13,266 bases of DNA from Candidatus Bipolaricaulota bacterium (GTDB lineage: Bacteria > Bipolaricaulota > Bipolaricaulia > UBA7950 > UBA9294). Positions 7,505 through 13,266 of the stretch are shown here, piece after piece; the stretch's first letter is position 1, and each line of letters starts with the position of its first letter. Under the pieces are notes generated by a model, which was given only the letters and a program-made list of their open reading frames with translations, was not told the DNA's origin and ran no database searches. Location of the stretch: positions 1-13,266 of the forward strand of contig JAUWOJ010000024.1 of assembly GCA_030612175.1 (NCBI GenBank), read 5' to 3'. The position numbers and the translations under genes were made by a program.

Positions 7505-7616
7505 AGCTCGGGAAGTGACCATCTGTAAGATAAGAGTTACTGCACACGGTACTCTAGTTGTAAATCCTAATCAGAGCTTCACTCCCACAATATATCCGAA
7601 GCTAGGAGGCGCAATA

Positions 7617-7826
7617 GTGATGGAAGATCAGCAAACGTTATACGGCAGTGAGGTCATAAACAAGAATCTCCTCGTAGGGCTAGCGATCGTTGCTAAGACA
7701 AATAATCGCTCAATTCTTGAGGAGCTAAACCTTGCCCTCTACTCTTATGTCACAGAGCACCTCCCTGAGGAAGTCGACAATGAACGCCTCGCCTCTGCAG
7801 CACTACAGGATTCCCAGAACTACTGA
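7617..7826 (+). CDS. Small ribbon-helix-helix-like protein (antitoxin-type?)
   Basis: A 69-residue protein. A perfect AGGAGG (7604-7609) stands 7 nt before this GTG, with an ATG as the next codon. The frame is open upstream to a GTG at 7515, near the predicted transcription start, so a longer 103-residue or nearly leaderless form is possible. The segment NLLVGLAIVAKTNNRSILEE followed by LNLALYSYVTEHL fits a CopG/Arc-like ribbon-helix-helix: a short strand, helix 1, an NRS turn, and helix 2 beginning EELN. Such proteins are often autoregulatory antitoxins, which suits the inverted repeat in its promoter. No toxin gene is recognisable on either side, so it may be a solitary regulator. Family assignment rests on pattern only. 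Confidence 0.55.
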   Translation: MMEDQQTLYGSEVINKNLLVGLAIVAKTNNRSILEELNLALYSYVTEHLPEEVDNERLASAALQDSQNY

Positions 7827-8170
7827 TCTGCTACAGGACTCACGCTGATTGTCGACTGTTGGCTTTCAGTTATCAGTTATCAGTTCGCCCTTCCTTACTT
7901 AACCAATTGAACGAATCAAACCAATCACCTATTCAACCATTCAACTTGCCTTTTCTCGGCTCCCGACTCTGGACTATCCTCATCTTCCCCTCAAGTGCTG
8001 CTAGTACACGGCGTCGAAGGAGATGGGCTATTTGTTTGACTAGACTATTCGCGGCAGGAAAAGTAGCCTGTCCCCTTTTTCTCTAGACTAACGCACGAAG
8101 TATGTCGGAGAATGGTAAATGAAAGGGATAACATAACTACGTCAATCACAGAGGCGAGCAAAGGAGAAAA
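7827..8170. other. Repeat-bearing non-coding stretch before the riboswitch operon
   Basis: TCAGTTA is repeated in tandem (7866-7885, two full units plus TCAGTT). Around 7898-7950 the DNA is a degenerate A/C-rich run with recurring ATTCAAC and CAATC words. An open frame across 7859-8086 reflects this low complexity and is not called. No clear promoter for the downstream operon was found between 8080 and 8149. CAGAGG (8149-8154) can pair with CCTCTG (8171-8176), a possible competitor of the riboswitch outer stem. Confidence 0.45.
8053..8080 (+). terminator. Possible intrinsic terminator upstream of the riboswitch
   Basis: GGCAGG (8053-8058) pairs with CCTGTCC (8067-8073, one bulged T) around an 8-nt loop, followed by CC and five T. 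It would isolate the riboswitch operon from transcription of the small gene upstream. The stem is short. Confidence 0.4.
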
Positions 8171-8306
8171 CCTCTGAGACAAAGGCAAACCGCTCGAGAG
8201 GGCGAGGCGCAAAACAAGGGGCCTTACTCAAAAGGACAGCATAAGAGCTTTCAGATCCCAAATCGAAGCTCTAGGTCTTAGAGAAGGCAGCCCAGTTACC
8301 AAGAGG
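8171..8306 (+). promoter_or_regulatory. GEMM-I type cyclic-dinucleotide riboswitch (c-di-GMP-I)
   Basis: The conserved GEMM-I elements occur in order. GGCAAACC (8184-8191) is followed by a 4-bp arm, a GNRA loop GAGA (8196-8199), a 4-nt return arm, and GGCGCAAAAC, the counterpart of GACGCAAAGC. Then GCCTTACTC (8221-8229) pairs with GAGAAGGC (8281-8288), leaving the internal loop expected of the tetraloop receptor. GGCAGC and GTTACC (8286-8300) correspond to GGTAGC ... GTTACC of the Vibrio Vc2 aptamer. From memory of Vc2, spacing between elements is the same except that the P3 arm is longer and carries its own stem AGAGCTT/AAGCTCT (8244-8250, 8266-8272). The outer stem CCTCT (8171-8175) with AGAGG (8302-8306) takes in the Shine-Dalgarno of the next gene, implying repression when bound. 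Ligand choice, c-di-GMP or 3',3'-cGAMP, is not settled. Confidence 0.85.
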
Positions 8307-8313
8307 AGGTAGC
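8295..8313 (+). promoter_or_regulatory. Small hairpin presenting the ribosome binding site
   Basis: GTTACC (8295-8300) can pair with GGTAGC (8308-8313), with AAGAGGA of the Shine-Dalgarno (GAGGAGG, 8303-8309) partly in the loop. It shares GTTACC with the aptamer core and AGAGG with the aptamer outer stem, so these structures exclude each other. It ends 2 nt before the ATG at 8316. Confidence 0.4.
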
Positions 8314-8315
8314 AG

Positions 8316-8810
8316 ATGAAAGGACTCGCGGTGAGTTTGGCGATGTCATTATTGGTCACAGGGGTGGCACTAATTGGCGTAGCAGCAATAACTTGCGACC
8401 AGACTGTAAGCTGTGAGGTTGCTGCGATTCAAGTAATTTCGGTATCCGCTAGCCCAGCAGCACTCATAGTCAATTCGGCGACTCCTGGTTTCGAGCCCGA
8501 CAGCGCTACAGATGCCACAACTACCTATTCCATAACGGTAAACAAAGCCAGCAAGATCACAGCTAAGATCAATACAGCTATGTCTACCGATATTACCCTT
8601 ACGATTAACCTCGCCTCTACTGAGGGGATAAGCGCGGGTGATGTAGACATATCTAATGCCACAATCACTCCTGTTGACGTTGTAACAGCGATACCCGCTG
8701 GCAGCAAAGATAGCGCTCAGACAATCACTTACACGCTTTCTGCACTGGCAAGCGCCGGCGTCATACCGCAGGCAGACAAGATAGTGACGCTTACAATTAC
8801 CGATGCATAG
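8316..8810 (+). CDS. Secreted beta-sandwich protein, putative fibre/pilin subunit 1
   Basis: A 164-residue protein with an N-terminal signal peptide (MKGLAVSLAMSLLVTGVALIGVAA, cleavage near residue 24). The mature part is rich in Thr, Ser, Ala, Val and Ile with alternating polar and hydrophobic residues, and ends in DKIVTLTITDA, a terminal beta strand. Two cysteines (CDQTVSC) lie near the mature N-terminus. The composition and end strand resemble small secreted subunits such as the spore coat U/Csu pilins, but I cannot assign a family. GAGGAGG lies 6 nt before the ATG, inside the riboswitch outer stem, so this gene is the direct target of ligand control. As first gene of the cluster, followed by a strong hairpin, it is the candidate major subunit. 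An S-layer or matrix protein is an alternative. Confidence 0.8.
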   Translation: MKGLAVSLAMSLLVTGVALIGVAAITCDQTVSCEVAAIQVISVSASPAALIVNSATPGFEPDSATDATTTYSITVNKASKITAKINTAMSTDITLTINLASTEGISAGDVDISNATITPVDVVTAIPAGSKDSAQTITYTLSALASAGVIPQADKIVTLTITDA

Positions 8811-8847
8811 AGGAAGTATTCACAACTACACCCTATGTGCTGTTTGC

Positions 8848-8880
8848 AGCTTGGGTGGGGGGAGAGCCCCCTGGCTGGTT
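8848..8880 (+). terminator. Strong GC hairpin after subunit 1 (partial terminator or mRNA stabiliser)
   Basis: Five G (8858-8862) pair with five C (8867-8871) around AGAG; CAG (8848-8850) and CTG may extend the stem. Only a broken T stretch (GGTTTCTT) follows, so read-through is expected. Its position suggests uneven expression of the first gene relative to the rest. Confidence 0.5.
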
Positions 8881-8898
8881 TCTTACTGGGGAGGAGCA

Positions 8899-9375
8899 AT
8901 GAGTAAAGTGCTCAGATATGCAGTGATAGGCTTGTTGGTGTTTTTCATCTCTGCGGGTCAAAGCGGGTCAGCGACAGATATCAGTGTGATTGGCAGCTGG
9001 TCTGAAACCATCGATGAGAATGATCTGCTTGGAGGCGCAGGGACCGACCTTAAGAATTCCTACGAAAGTCCCGATAATCAGGTTCTGATTACTATCTCAG
9101 GCACCACTGGCGGCTGGCGAGTAGATATTAAGAGGGTTGATGCGAACTGGCACGCTGACCTCTCTTTGTCTGTGAGAAGGACCGGTAGTGGTACAGGGGG
9201 TAGCGTCTCTGGCGGAGATACCTACACAGAAGTTACTGGTACCGACCAACCATTCTTTACTGGGAGCGATAGTGTCTCGGGGATAACGGCGCAAATCAAA
9301 CTAAGTGGAATCTCGATCCAAGTCCTCCCACATAACTATAGCACAACAGTGTATTACACGGTGGTAGACACGTAA
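8899..9375 (+). CDS. Secreted beta-sandwich protein, putative fibre/pilin subunit 2
   Basis: A 158-residue protein. The ATG at 8899 has GGGGAGGAG just upstream and opens directly into a signal peptide (MSKVLRYAVIGLLVFFISAGQ, cleavage after GSA, near residue 25); the frame is open back to 8803, but those extra residues precede the signal peptide and are unlikely to be used. The mature part has regularly spaced Trp (SWSETI, GWRVDI, NWHADL), Gly-rich turns (TGSGTGGSVSGG) and a final alternating strand STTVYYTVVDT, much like the end of the preceding protein (KIVTLTITDA). There is no cysteine in the mature part. It follows subunit 1 by 88 bp and precedes the chaperone-like gene by 39 bp. A role as minor or tip subunit is inferred from order and end-strand similarity; the family is not recognised. 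Confidence 0.78.
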   Translation: MSKVLRYAVIGLLVFFISAGQSGSATDISVIGSWSETIDENDLLGGAGTDLKNSYESPDNQVLITISGTTGGWRVDIKRVDANWHADLSLSVRRTGSGTGGSVSGGDTYTEVTGTDQPFFTGSDSVSGITAQIKLSGISIQVLPHNYSTTVYYTVVDT

Positions 9376-9414
9376 CGCGCCAAAACGTATTTTCTATTGA
9401 TTATGGAGGAAGTT

Positions 9415-10254
9415 ATGAGCTATGTAAGTACCTTCTCGATCTCCCCAGTGCGAAGGCTAGAATGGATTGTTGTTTCCGTGGTTCTCCTGTGTGCCTTTAT
9501 CGTCTCTTGCGCTAACGCGCAACTCTCGATAGAAGGCGGACTAACACACGAGTTTGTAGTGCAGCCAGGGCAAACCTGCTCCGGACAGATCGTTGTCACC
9601 GGCAATACTGGGGCCCGCACCGAAATAGAGATAACTCAAACCGATTACTTGTTTCTTGCTGACGGGAGGAACGCGTATGGAGAGCCTGGGACCATGGCTC
9701 GCTCCAACGCTAACTGGATCAAGCTGTTCTTACCACTGGATACGCTTGCTCCAGGTGAGAGCCTTTCTATTCCATACACGATAGACGTGCCTGATGACCC
9801 ATCCCTGGTCGGTACATACTGGAGTATGGTGATGGCAGCAGCTGTTCTCCCTCCCAGCGAGGCCACGGCCGAAGGAGAAGTGGGCATCCAGCAGGTGATA
9901 CGCTACGGAATCCAAATCGTCACACATATCGGCGATAGCGGTGAGCGCAGGATTCGCATTGTGAACCCTCGGCTTGTTCGCAAGGATGAAGGGCCAGTTC
10001 TCCAGATCGACATCGAGAACACAGGTGAGCGATGGGTTAGACCCGTGGCTTGGTCCGAACTGTACGATGAGGAGGGTGCTTCCGTAGGCCGCTTCGAATC
10101 CTTTCAACAACGCATCTTTCCCACTTGCTCAGTGCGGTATCGCTTTGTCCTCTCCGAGGTTCCTAGCGGGAAGTACGAAGTCTTAGTTGTGTTCGACAAT
10201 GGGGACCAGTATGTGTGGGGCGCTCAGTACGCGCTTGATCTGCGAGATCTGTAA
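9415..10254 (+). CDS. Two-domain Ig-like secreted protein, fimbrial-chaperone-like
   Basis: A 279-residue protein starting at ATG 9415, with GGAGG 5 nt upstream; an in-frame TTG at 9397 is less likely. Residues 1-35 form a signal peptide with possible cleavage after CANA; IVSC at 29-32 also fits a lipobox, so a lipoprotein is possible. The first beta-sandwich (about 36-150) contains FVVQPGQTCSGQIVV and SNANWIKLFLPLDTLAPGES, and ends with QQVIRYGIQIVTHI, a strand placed as in PapD-type chaperones before the linker. The second (about 165-279) contains LQIDIENTGERWVRPV and ends VWGAQYALDL. Two Ig-like domains, the proline-glycine loop and the position between subunit genes and the large gene support a periplasmic chaperone role. 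COG1470/DUF916-like surface proteins share such domains, so this is a structural guess, not a recognised PapD homologue. Confidence 0.6.
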   Translation: MSYVSTFSISPVRRLEWIVVSVVLLCAFIVSCANAQLSIEGGLTHEFVVQPGQTCSGQIVVTGNTGARTEIEITQTDYLFLADGRNAYGEPGTMARSNANWIKLFLPLDTLAPGESLSIPYTIDVPDDPSLVGTYWSMVMAAAVLPPSEATAEGEVGIQQVIRYGIQIVTHIGDSGERRIRIVNPRLVRKDEGPVLQIDIENTGERWVRPVAWSELYDEEGASVGRFESFQQRIFPTCSVRYRFVLSEVPSGKYEVLVVFDNGDQYVWGAQYALDLRDL

Positions 10255-10296
10255 GCCAAGCAAATGCCACCCACCGCCCCGTAACAGGAAGGAACA

Positions 10297-10389
10297 TTGA
10301 ATTCCCTTAAACTCAGCATGCCGATCGCGGTTGTTGTGCTTTTCTTCACGGTTCCCGCTGCCTTTTGTCCCTGGTCACCATATCTGTGA
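10297..10389 (+). CDS. 30-codon ORF resembling an orphan signal peptide
   Basis: A TTG start preceded by AGGAAGGA encodes MNSLKLSMPIAVVVLFFTVP followed by AAFCPWSPYL and a TGA stop. The sequence is a short polar N-terminus, a hydrophobic core and an AAFC end, as in an export signal, but no mature domain follows. It sits 42 bp after the chaperone-like gene. It may be the remnant of a third subunit, a real membrane micropeptide, or a leader peptide; a hairpin spans its stop codon. Confidence 0.35.
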   Translation: MNSLKLSMPIAVVVLFFTVPAAFCPWSPYL

Positions 10390-10398
10390 TGACCAAGG
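10370..10398 (+). other. Stem-loop over the stop of the 30-codon ORF
   Basis: CC-TGGTCA (10370-10377) pairs with TGACCA-a-GG (10390-10398), eight base pairs with one bulged A and a 12-nt loop. No T tract follows, so it is not a typical terminator. It may be an mRNA processing or stability element. From here to 10453 nothing else is recognisable. Confidence 0.35.
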
Positions 10399-10452
10399 CG
10401 ATACTCGCTCAACTTCTACGGCTTGCCGCCGTGCCTCGTATGAGACAACTGT

Positions 10453-10481
10453 TTGTTAAATGTCGTACATTCTCACATAAT
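10453..10481 (+). promoter_or_regulatory. Candidate promoter for the 852-aa protein gene
   Basis: TTGTTA (10453-10458), a 17-bp spacer, CATAAT (10476-10481). Each box matches consensus at five of six and four to five of six positions. It lies about 90 bp before the ATG at 10580 in a 325-bp gap, so the large gene may be transcribed independently of the riboswitch. Confidence 0.5.
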
Positions 10482-10579
10482 AGATCCTATTCATTATGCA
10501 GCATACCTAGCTGAAGTGAAAGACTGACCTGTGATCATCATGTGGAGCAACAGAAAGAGCATACGTCTAACAGGGAGTC

Positions 10580-13138
10580 ATGTCTTGCCCCAGAAGCACG
10601 GCACAAAGAAGGTTTGCAGAGTATCTTACAGCCTCTGTCATCCTGCTACTGTTGTGTGTCTCCGTCCAAGCGGCGACAATCATTGTAGAGTGCTTGTCTC
10701 CGCTTAGAACCCTTTCTCCGCGCGGGTTGACAACGCTGGCCTTCCGCGTGACAAACCTGCAAACAAGCACAGATAACATTGAACTACGCCTCACCCTTCC
10801 TGAAGAATTTACCGTTCTGGTATGCCACCCAAGTGTAACTCTTGCCTCTGGAGAAAGTAGAGTCATGCTGGTGACTCTGTTGGCTCACTCAACTGCACCG
10901 GCAGATAGCTATGGGGCTACGTTTCGTGCTACTAGCACAATCGAGCCTACTGAGTCTGCCGAAGTGTATGCCGCGCTGATCATCGAGCAGAGGGTCGCTG
11001 TAAGGTTGTCCGTCCCCCAGGGCGAACAGGCACAGCCCGGAAGTCAATTGACATACAAACTATCAATTGTCAATCAGGGGAATCAATTAGGCGCCTTCCA
11101 ACTGGAGGTGCAATCGCACTGGTACGCGGTACTTTCGCGGGACATAGTAGAGCTTACCGCCGGAAACAGGGCTGAGATTACTCTGACTGTTGATGTGCCA
11201 CATGGAGTGAACCCTGGCGATAGCGACTACTGTCGTATTACGGTTCGCTCACAGAGCGATCCCACCGAAACCGCAACGGGCGCAATAAGAACGACAGTTA
11301 GCCCACCACCACCCGAAGCGGTAAGTGGAACACTCTTCCCTATCGTTCCCGGCGCACTGAGCACAACCACGACATGGTCAAAGGGAAGTGTTTCACTCAA
11401 CGGAACCGCCTGGATTGGAGGGACAATTGCCCCTGGGCAGGCTCTGTTTCTCGGTGGACAGTTCGATGTTGGCACTGCTGAGCGCTTTGATCTCCAACAG
11501 GGGTGGATAAGCTATCGAGAGGCAGATCAAACCATAGCGGTTAGCGGTATTTCTCTAGCCGCACCAATATCTCTGGACAACGTAACTATTGATTACCAAT
11601 ATGCTCCATCAGATTGCCCATATTTCCTGAAACTCCATCACGAAACAACAAAGAAATCACTCAACCTCTCCTGGAGATGGGAGTACTCTTCTCTTGGCAT
11701 GGATTTAACAGACAAAGGATGGAGCATTCGTTCTTCTCTCGCTTTAAACACCGTCAAGATGGACTTGACGGTTCAACAAAGCGGGTTCACCGTTTTGGTT
11801 GTGCCTCCGGAATACAAGGGTCTTTCATGCACGGGGGTCTTATCCCTGGATTCAGGGAAGACTGCAACCTTCCTATTTGCTTCCTACGGAGCCCTTGGCG
11901 GAAGCATAAATCTTGCTCGTTCCGAATCAACTACTGAGACGACTTCTGCCTTCTACTCTGGCGTTTCACTGGGAAGTAATGCGTACATGCGAACAGCCTT
12001 GGAAATCAACGACAAAGAAGCAACAGATCTGGATACTGTTGATCTAAAGGCATTTTTCTCGTTTTCCTTCAGTATGTCCGGTCTGTCCAGTTGTCTCACT
12101 GCCAAATTCGAGAGTTCTCTAGATCGACTCACCAAGGCCAAATACGACACATTAGTTGTGCAAAGCGATACCTGCCTTAAGTTCAGTTCTGGATTGGCTA
12201 TTTTCCTTGACACAACCCTATCCCAAGAACTTTGTGCGACAGGCGCCTCAACTAGCTTCTTTACTCTTGGCTTCAATCTGCCGTTTGGTGAGTATCCCTG
12301 GCGTGGCGCGCTCAGAGGCGAGATAGATGGCAGCGGGAACGGGACAGCCTCGTTGTCCATTTCAGAACAGGGGATCTCTCTTGGGCTTTCCGCAAGTTCA
12401 TCAAGCATAGTCCTGTCCCTGGGATCAAGCTTCTATGCACCCTTGCCTCTCATCAGAACAGAGAGCCAGTTGGTCGGAAGCGTGTTCATAGATACCAATG
12501 GCAATCGTGAGCACGATGCAGGTGAAGGAGTAATACCAGGACTGGTACTAGGCTTAGCAGGCACCCAGGCACTTACGGGTGAGCGAGGAAATTTCCGCTT
12601 CTTCCCGCTCTCCCCGGGGGATTACGTTCTGCGCATCCAAAACCTTCCATCTTGCTACGTTCCGCTTATCTTAATGCCTATCCCCATACACCTCGAAGCA
12701 GGGATAGTGAAAGAGGTTGCTATCCCCGTGATGCGCGGGGCAATGGTAACCGGGCAGCTGGCCGTCTCTTCTGAGAAACAGGTGGAAGCCCTATCAATTG
12801 AGGGAAGTGGGAGAGAAGCATCTGTTGTTGCGGGTGAAGGACTGCCCGGCATTCTGGTCAAGATTAGCGGTGATTACGGCACATATTATCAAGCCAGCAA
12901 CGCGGATGGCCGCTTCCAGTTTGATCGCCTGCGTCCCGGACATTGGACAGTGAAGATCTATCCTGACAGGCTCCCACGCTACTACTACCTGGAGCAAGAT
13001 ACATTTGACTTCGATGTGGGTGCTGGCGAAGAGCGAGATATGCTGGTTAAGGTATTTGTTAAACGCCGCACTATTCTCCTGCTTCACCAAGGGACACAGA
13101 CCTTGCATGTCGAAGAAAATGAACAACGCAAGGAATAG
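10580..13138 (+). CDS. Large secreted multidomain beta protein, usher-like candidate
   Basis: An 852-residue protein with a signal peptide (hydrophobic core LTASVILLLLCVSV, cleavage after VQA at about 31). By eye it divides into: two Ig-like NEW3/COG1470-type domains (about 32-133 and 134-243, the second with SQLTYKLSIVNQGNQLGAFQ); a proline hinge SPPPPEAV; a long Ser/Thr-rich region of alternating residues (about 250-625), possibly a membrane barrel or repeated beta sheet; an SdrD-B-like domain (about 630-718) with the calcium-type loop DTNGNREHDAGEG and GNFRFFPLSPGDYVLRI; and a carboxypeptidase-regulatory-like domain (about 720-830) with ADGRFQFDRLRPGHWTVKI. The end is charged. Ushers likewise pair a barrel with Ig-like end domains, but no PapC signature or plug is seen. 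The ATG at 10580 has GGGAG unusually close (2 nt). A surface-anchored scaffold or adhesin is the main alternative. Confidence 0.6.
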   Translation: MSCPRSTAQRRFAEYLTASVILLLLCVSVQAATIIVECLSPLRTLSPRGLTTLAFRVTNLQTSTDNIELRLTLPEEFTVLVCHPSVTLASGESRVMLVTLLAHSTAPADSYGATFRATSTIEPTESAEVYAALIIEQRVAVRLSVPQGEQAQPGSQLTYKLSIVNQGNQLGAFQLEVQSHWYAVLSRDIVELTAGNRAEITLTVDVPHGVNPGDSDYCRITVRSQSDPTETATGAIRTTVSPPPPEAVSGTLFPIVPGALSTTTTWSKGSVSLNGTAWIGGTIAPGQALFLGGQFDVGTAERFDLQQGWISYREADQTIAVSGISLAAPISLDNVTIDYQYAPSDCPYFLKLHHETTKKSLNLSWRWEYSSLGMDLTDKGWSIRSSLALNTVKMDLTVQQSGFTVLVVPPEYKGLSCTGVLSLDSGKTATFLFASYGALGGSINLARSESTTETTSAFYSGVSLGSNAYMRTALEINDKEATDLDTVDLKAFFSFSFSMSGLSSCLTAKFESSLDRLTKAKYDTLVVQSDTCLKFSSGLAIFLDTTLSQELCATGASTSFFTLGFNLPFGEYPWRGALRGEIDGSGNGTASLSISEQGISLGLSASSSSIVLSLGSSFYAPLPLIRTESQLVGSVFIDTNGNREHDAGEGVIPGLVLGLAGTQALTGERGNFRFFPLSPGDYVLRIQNLPSCYVPLILMPIPIHLEAGIVKEVAIPVMRGAMVTGQLAVSSEKQVEALSIEGSGREASVVAGEGLPGILVKISGDYGTYYQASNADGRFQFDRLRPGHWTVKIYPDRLPRYYYLEQDTFDFDVGAGEERDMLVKVFVKRRTILLLHQGTQTLHVEENEQRKE

Positions 13139-13190
13139 CTGAGGGAGAGCGGGGCTTGGGCTAGCGATCGGCAGCGCGACCCAACTACCG

Positions 13191-13229
13191 CATGTTACCG
13201 TTAGAGCGGTCCGGTTCTCGAATAACATG
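13191..13229. repeat. Inverted repeat CATGTTA ... TAACATG
   Basis: A perfect 7-bp inverted repeat (13191-13197 and 13223-13229) encloses a smaller ACCG-TTAGAG-CGGT hairpin (13197-13210). It lies after the large gene, near the window end. No T tract is seen, and the context downstream is cut off. Confidence 0.3.
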
Positions 13230-13266
13230 GTAGAGAAACGCGTACAGCCAACCTTTCGCGTACGAG

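Noticed and set aside
7866..7950. CRISPR-like or iteron array
   Set aside because: Units are 7 bp and back to back, or degenerate A/C-rich words, with no spacers of even length and no replication gene nearby.
7859..8086. Plus-strand open frame of 75 codons
   Set aside because: It runs through tandem TCAGTTA repeats and A/C-rich low-complexity DNA, has no ribosome binding site, and ends in the candidate terminator.
8803..8898. N-terminal extension of the second subunit gene
   Set aside because: The extra 32 residues cross the GC hairpin, overlap the previous gene and would precede a normal signal peptide; the ATG at 8899 has a strong ribosome binding site.
9415..10254. Assignment as a true PapD fimbrial chaperone
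   Set aside because: Only the two-domain layout and gene position support it; I could not place the invariant PapD residues, so it is called chaperone-like.
13190..13240. Possible tRNA because of a GGTTCTCGAAT stretch
   Set aside because: The loop does not match GGTTCGANTCC and no acceptor, D or anticodon arms can be placed around it.

Overview
The window reads as a chromosomal piece of a bacterium with roughly balanced base composition and frequent GTG/TTG starts. An NAD-dependent DNA ligase and a sigma-70 factor place it in Bacteria. A complete archaeal/eukaryotic-type tRNA pseudouridine synthase (Pus10) and a set of secreted beta-sandwich proteins unlike those of model bacteria point to a little-studied deep lineage. 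Bipolaricaulota (OP1) is one guess, but the sequence alone cannot settle it.

Layout. 2-1846 (+): NAD-dependent DNA ligase LigA, cut at its N-terminus by the window edge. 2043-4216 (-): a two-gene unit, pus10 then a sigma-70 factor 44 bp downstream, convergent with ligA. 4444-5955 (+): a small MerR-like DNA-binding protein, a perfect 11-6-11 bp palindrome resembling a Xer/dif recombination site, and a tyrosine recombinase reduced to its catalytic domain. 6311-7246 (+): an agmatinase/arginase-family ureohydrolase. 7475-7826 (+): a small ribbon-helix-helix-like protein with a good promoter whose spacer holds an inverted repeat. 7827-8170: repeat-bearing non-coding DNA with a possible terminator.

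8171-13138 (+) is the most interesting part. A leader that matches the GEMM-I (c-di-GMP-I) riboswitch in core motifs and in element spacing precedes four secreted-protein genes: a 164-aa and a 158-aa subunit-like protein, a 279-aa two-domain protein resembling a periplasmic fimbrial chaperone, and an 852-aa multidomain protein with a long beta-rich centre and two C-terminal Ig/prealbumin-like domains. The order subunit, subunit, chaperone, large outer-membrane candidate is that of archaic (Csu-type) chaperone-usher operons, although the large protein does not look like a classical PapC usher. The aptamer's outer stem appears to include the Shine-Dalgarno of the first subunit, so a cyclic dinucleotide would probably set translation of a surface fibre or surface layer. 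A strong GC hairpin after the first subunit, a 30-codon signal-peptide-like ORF and a good internal promoter before the large gene suggest uneven expression within the cluster.

All assignments come from reading motifs by eye; no database or folding search was run.
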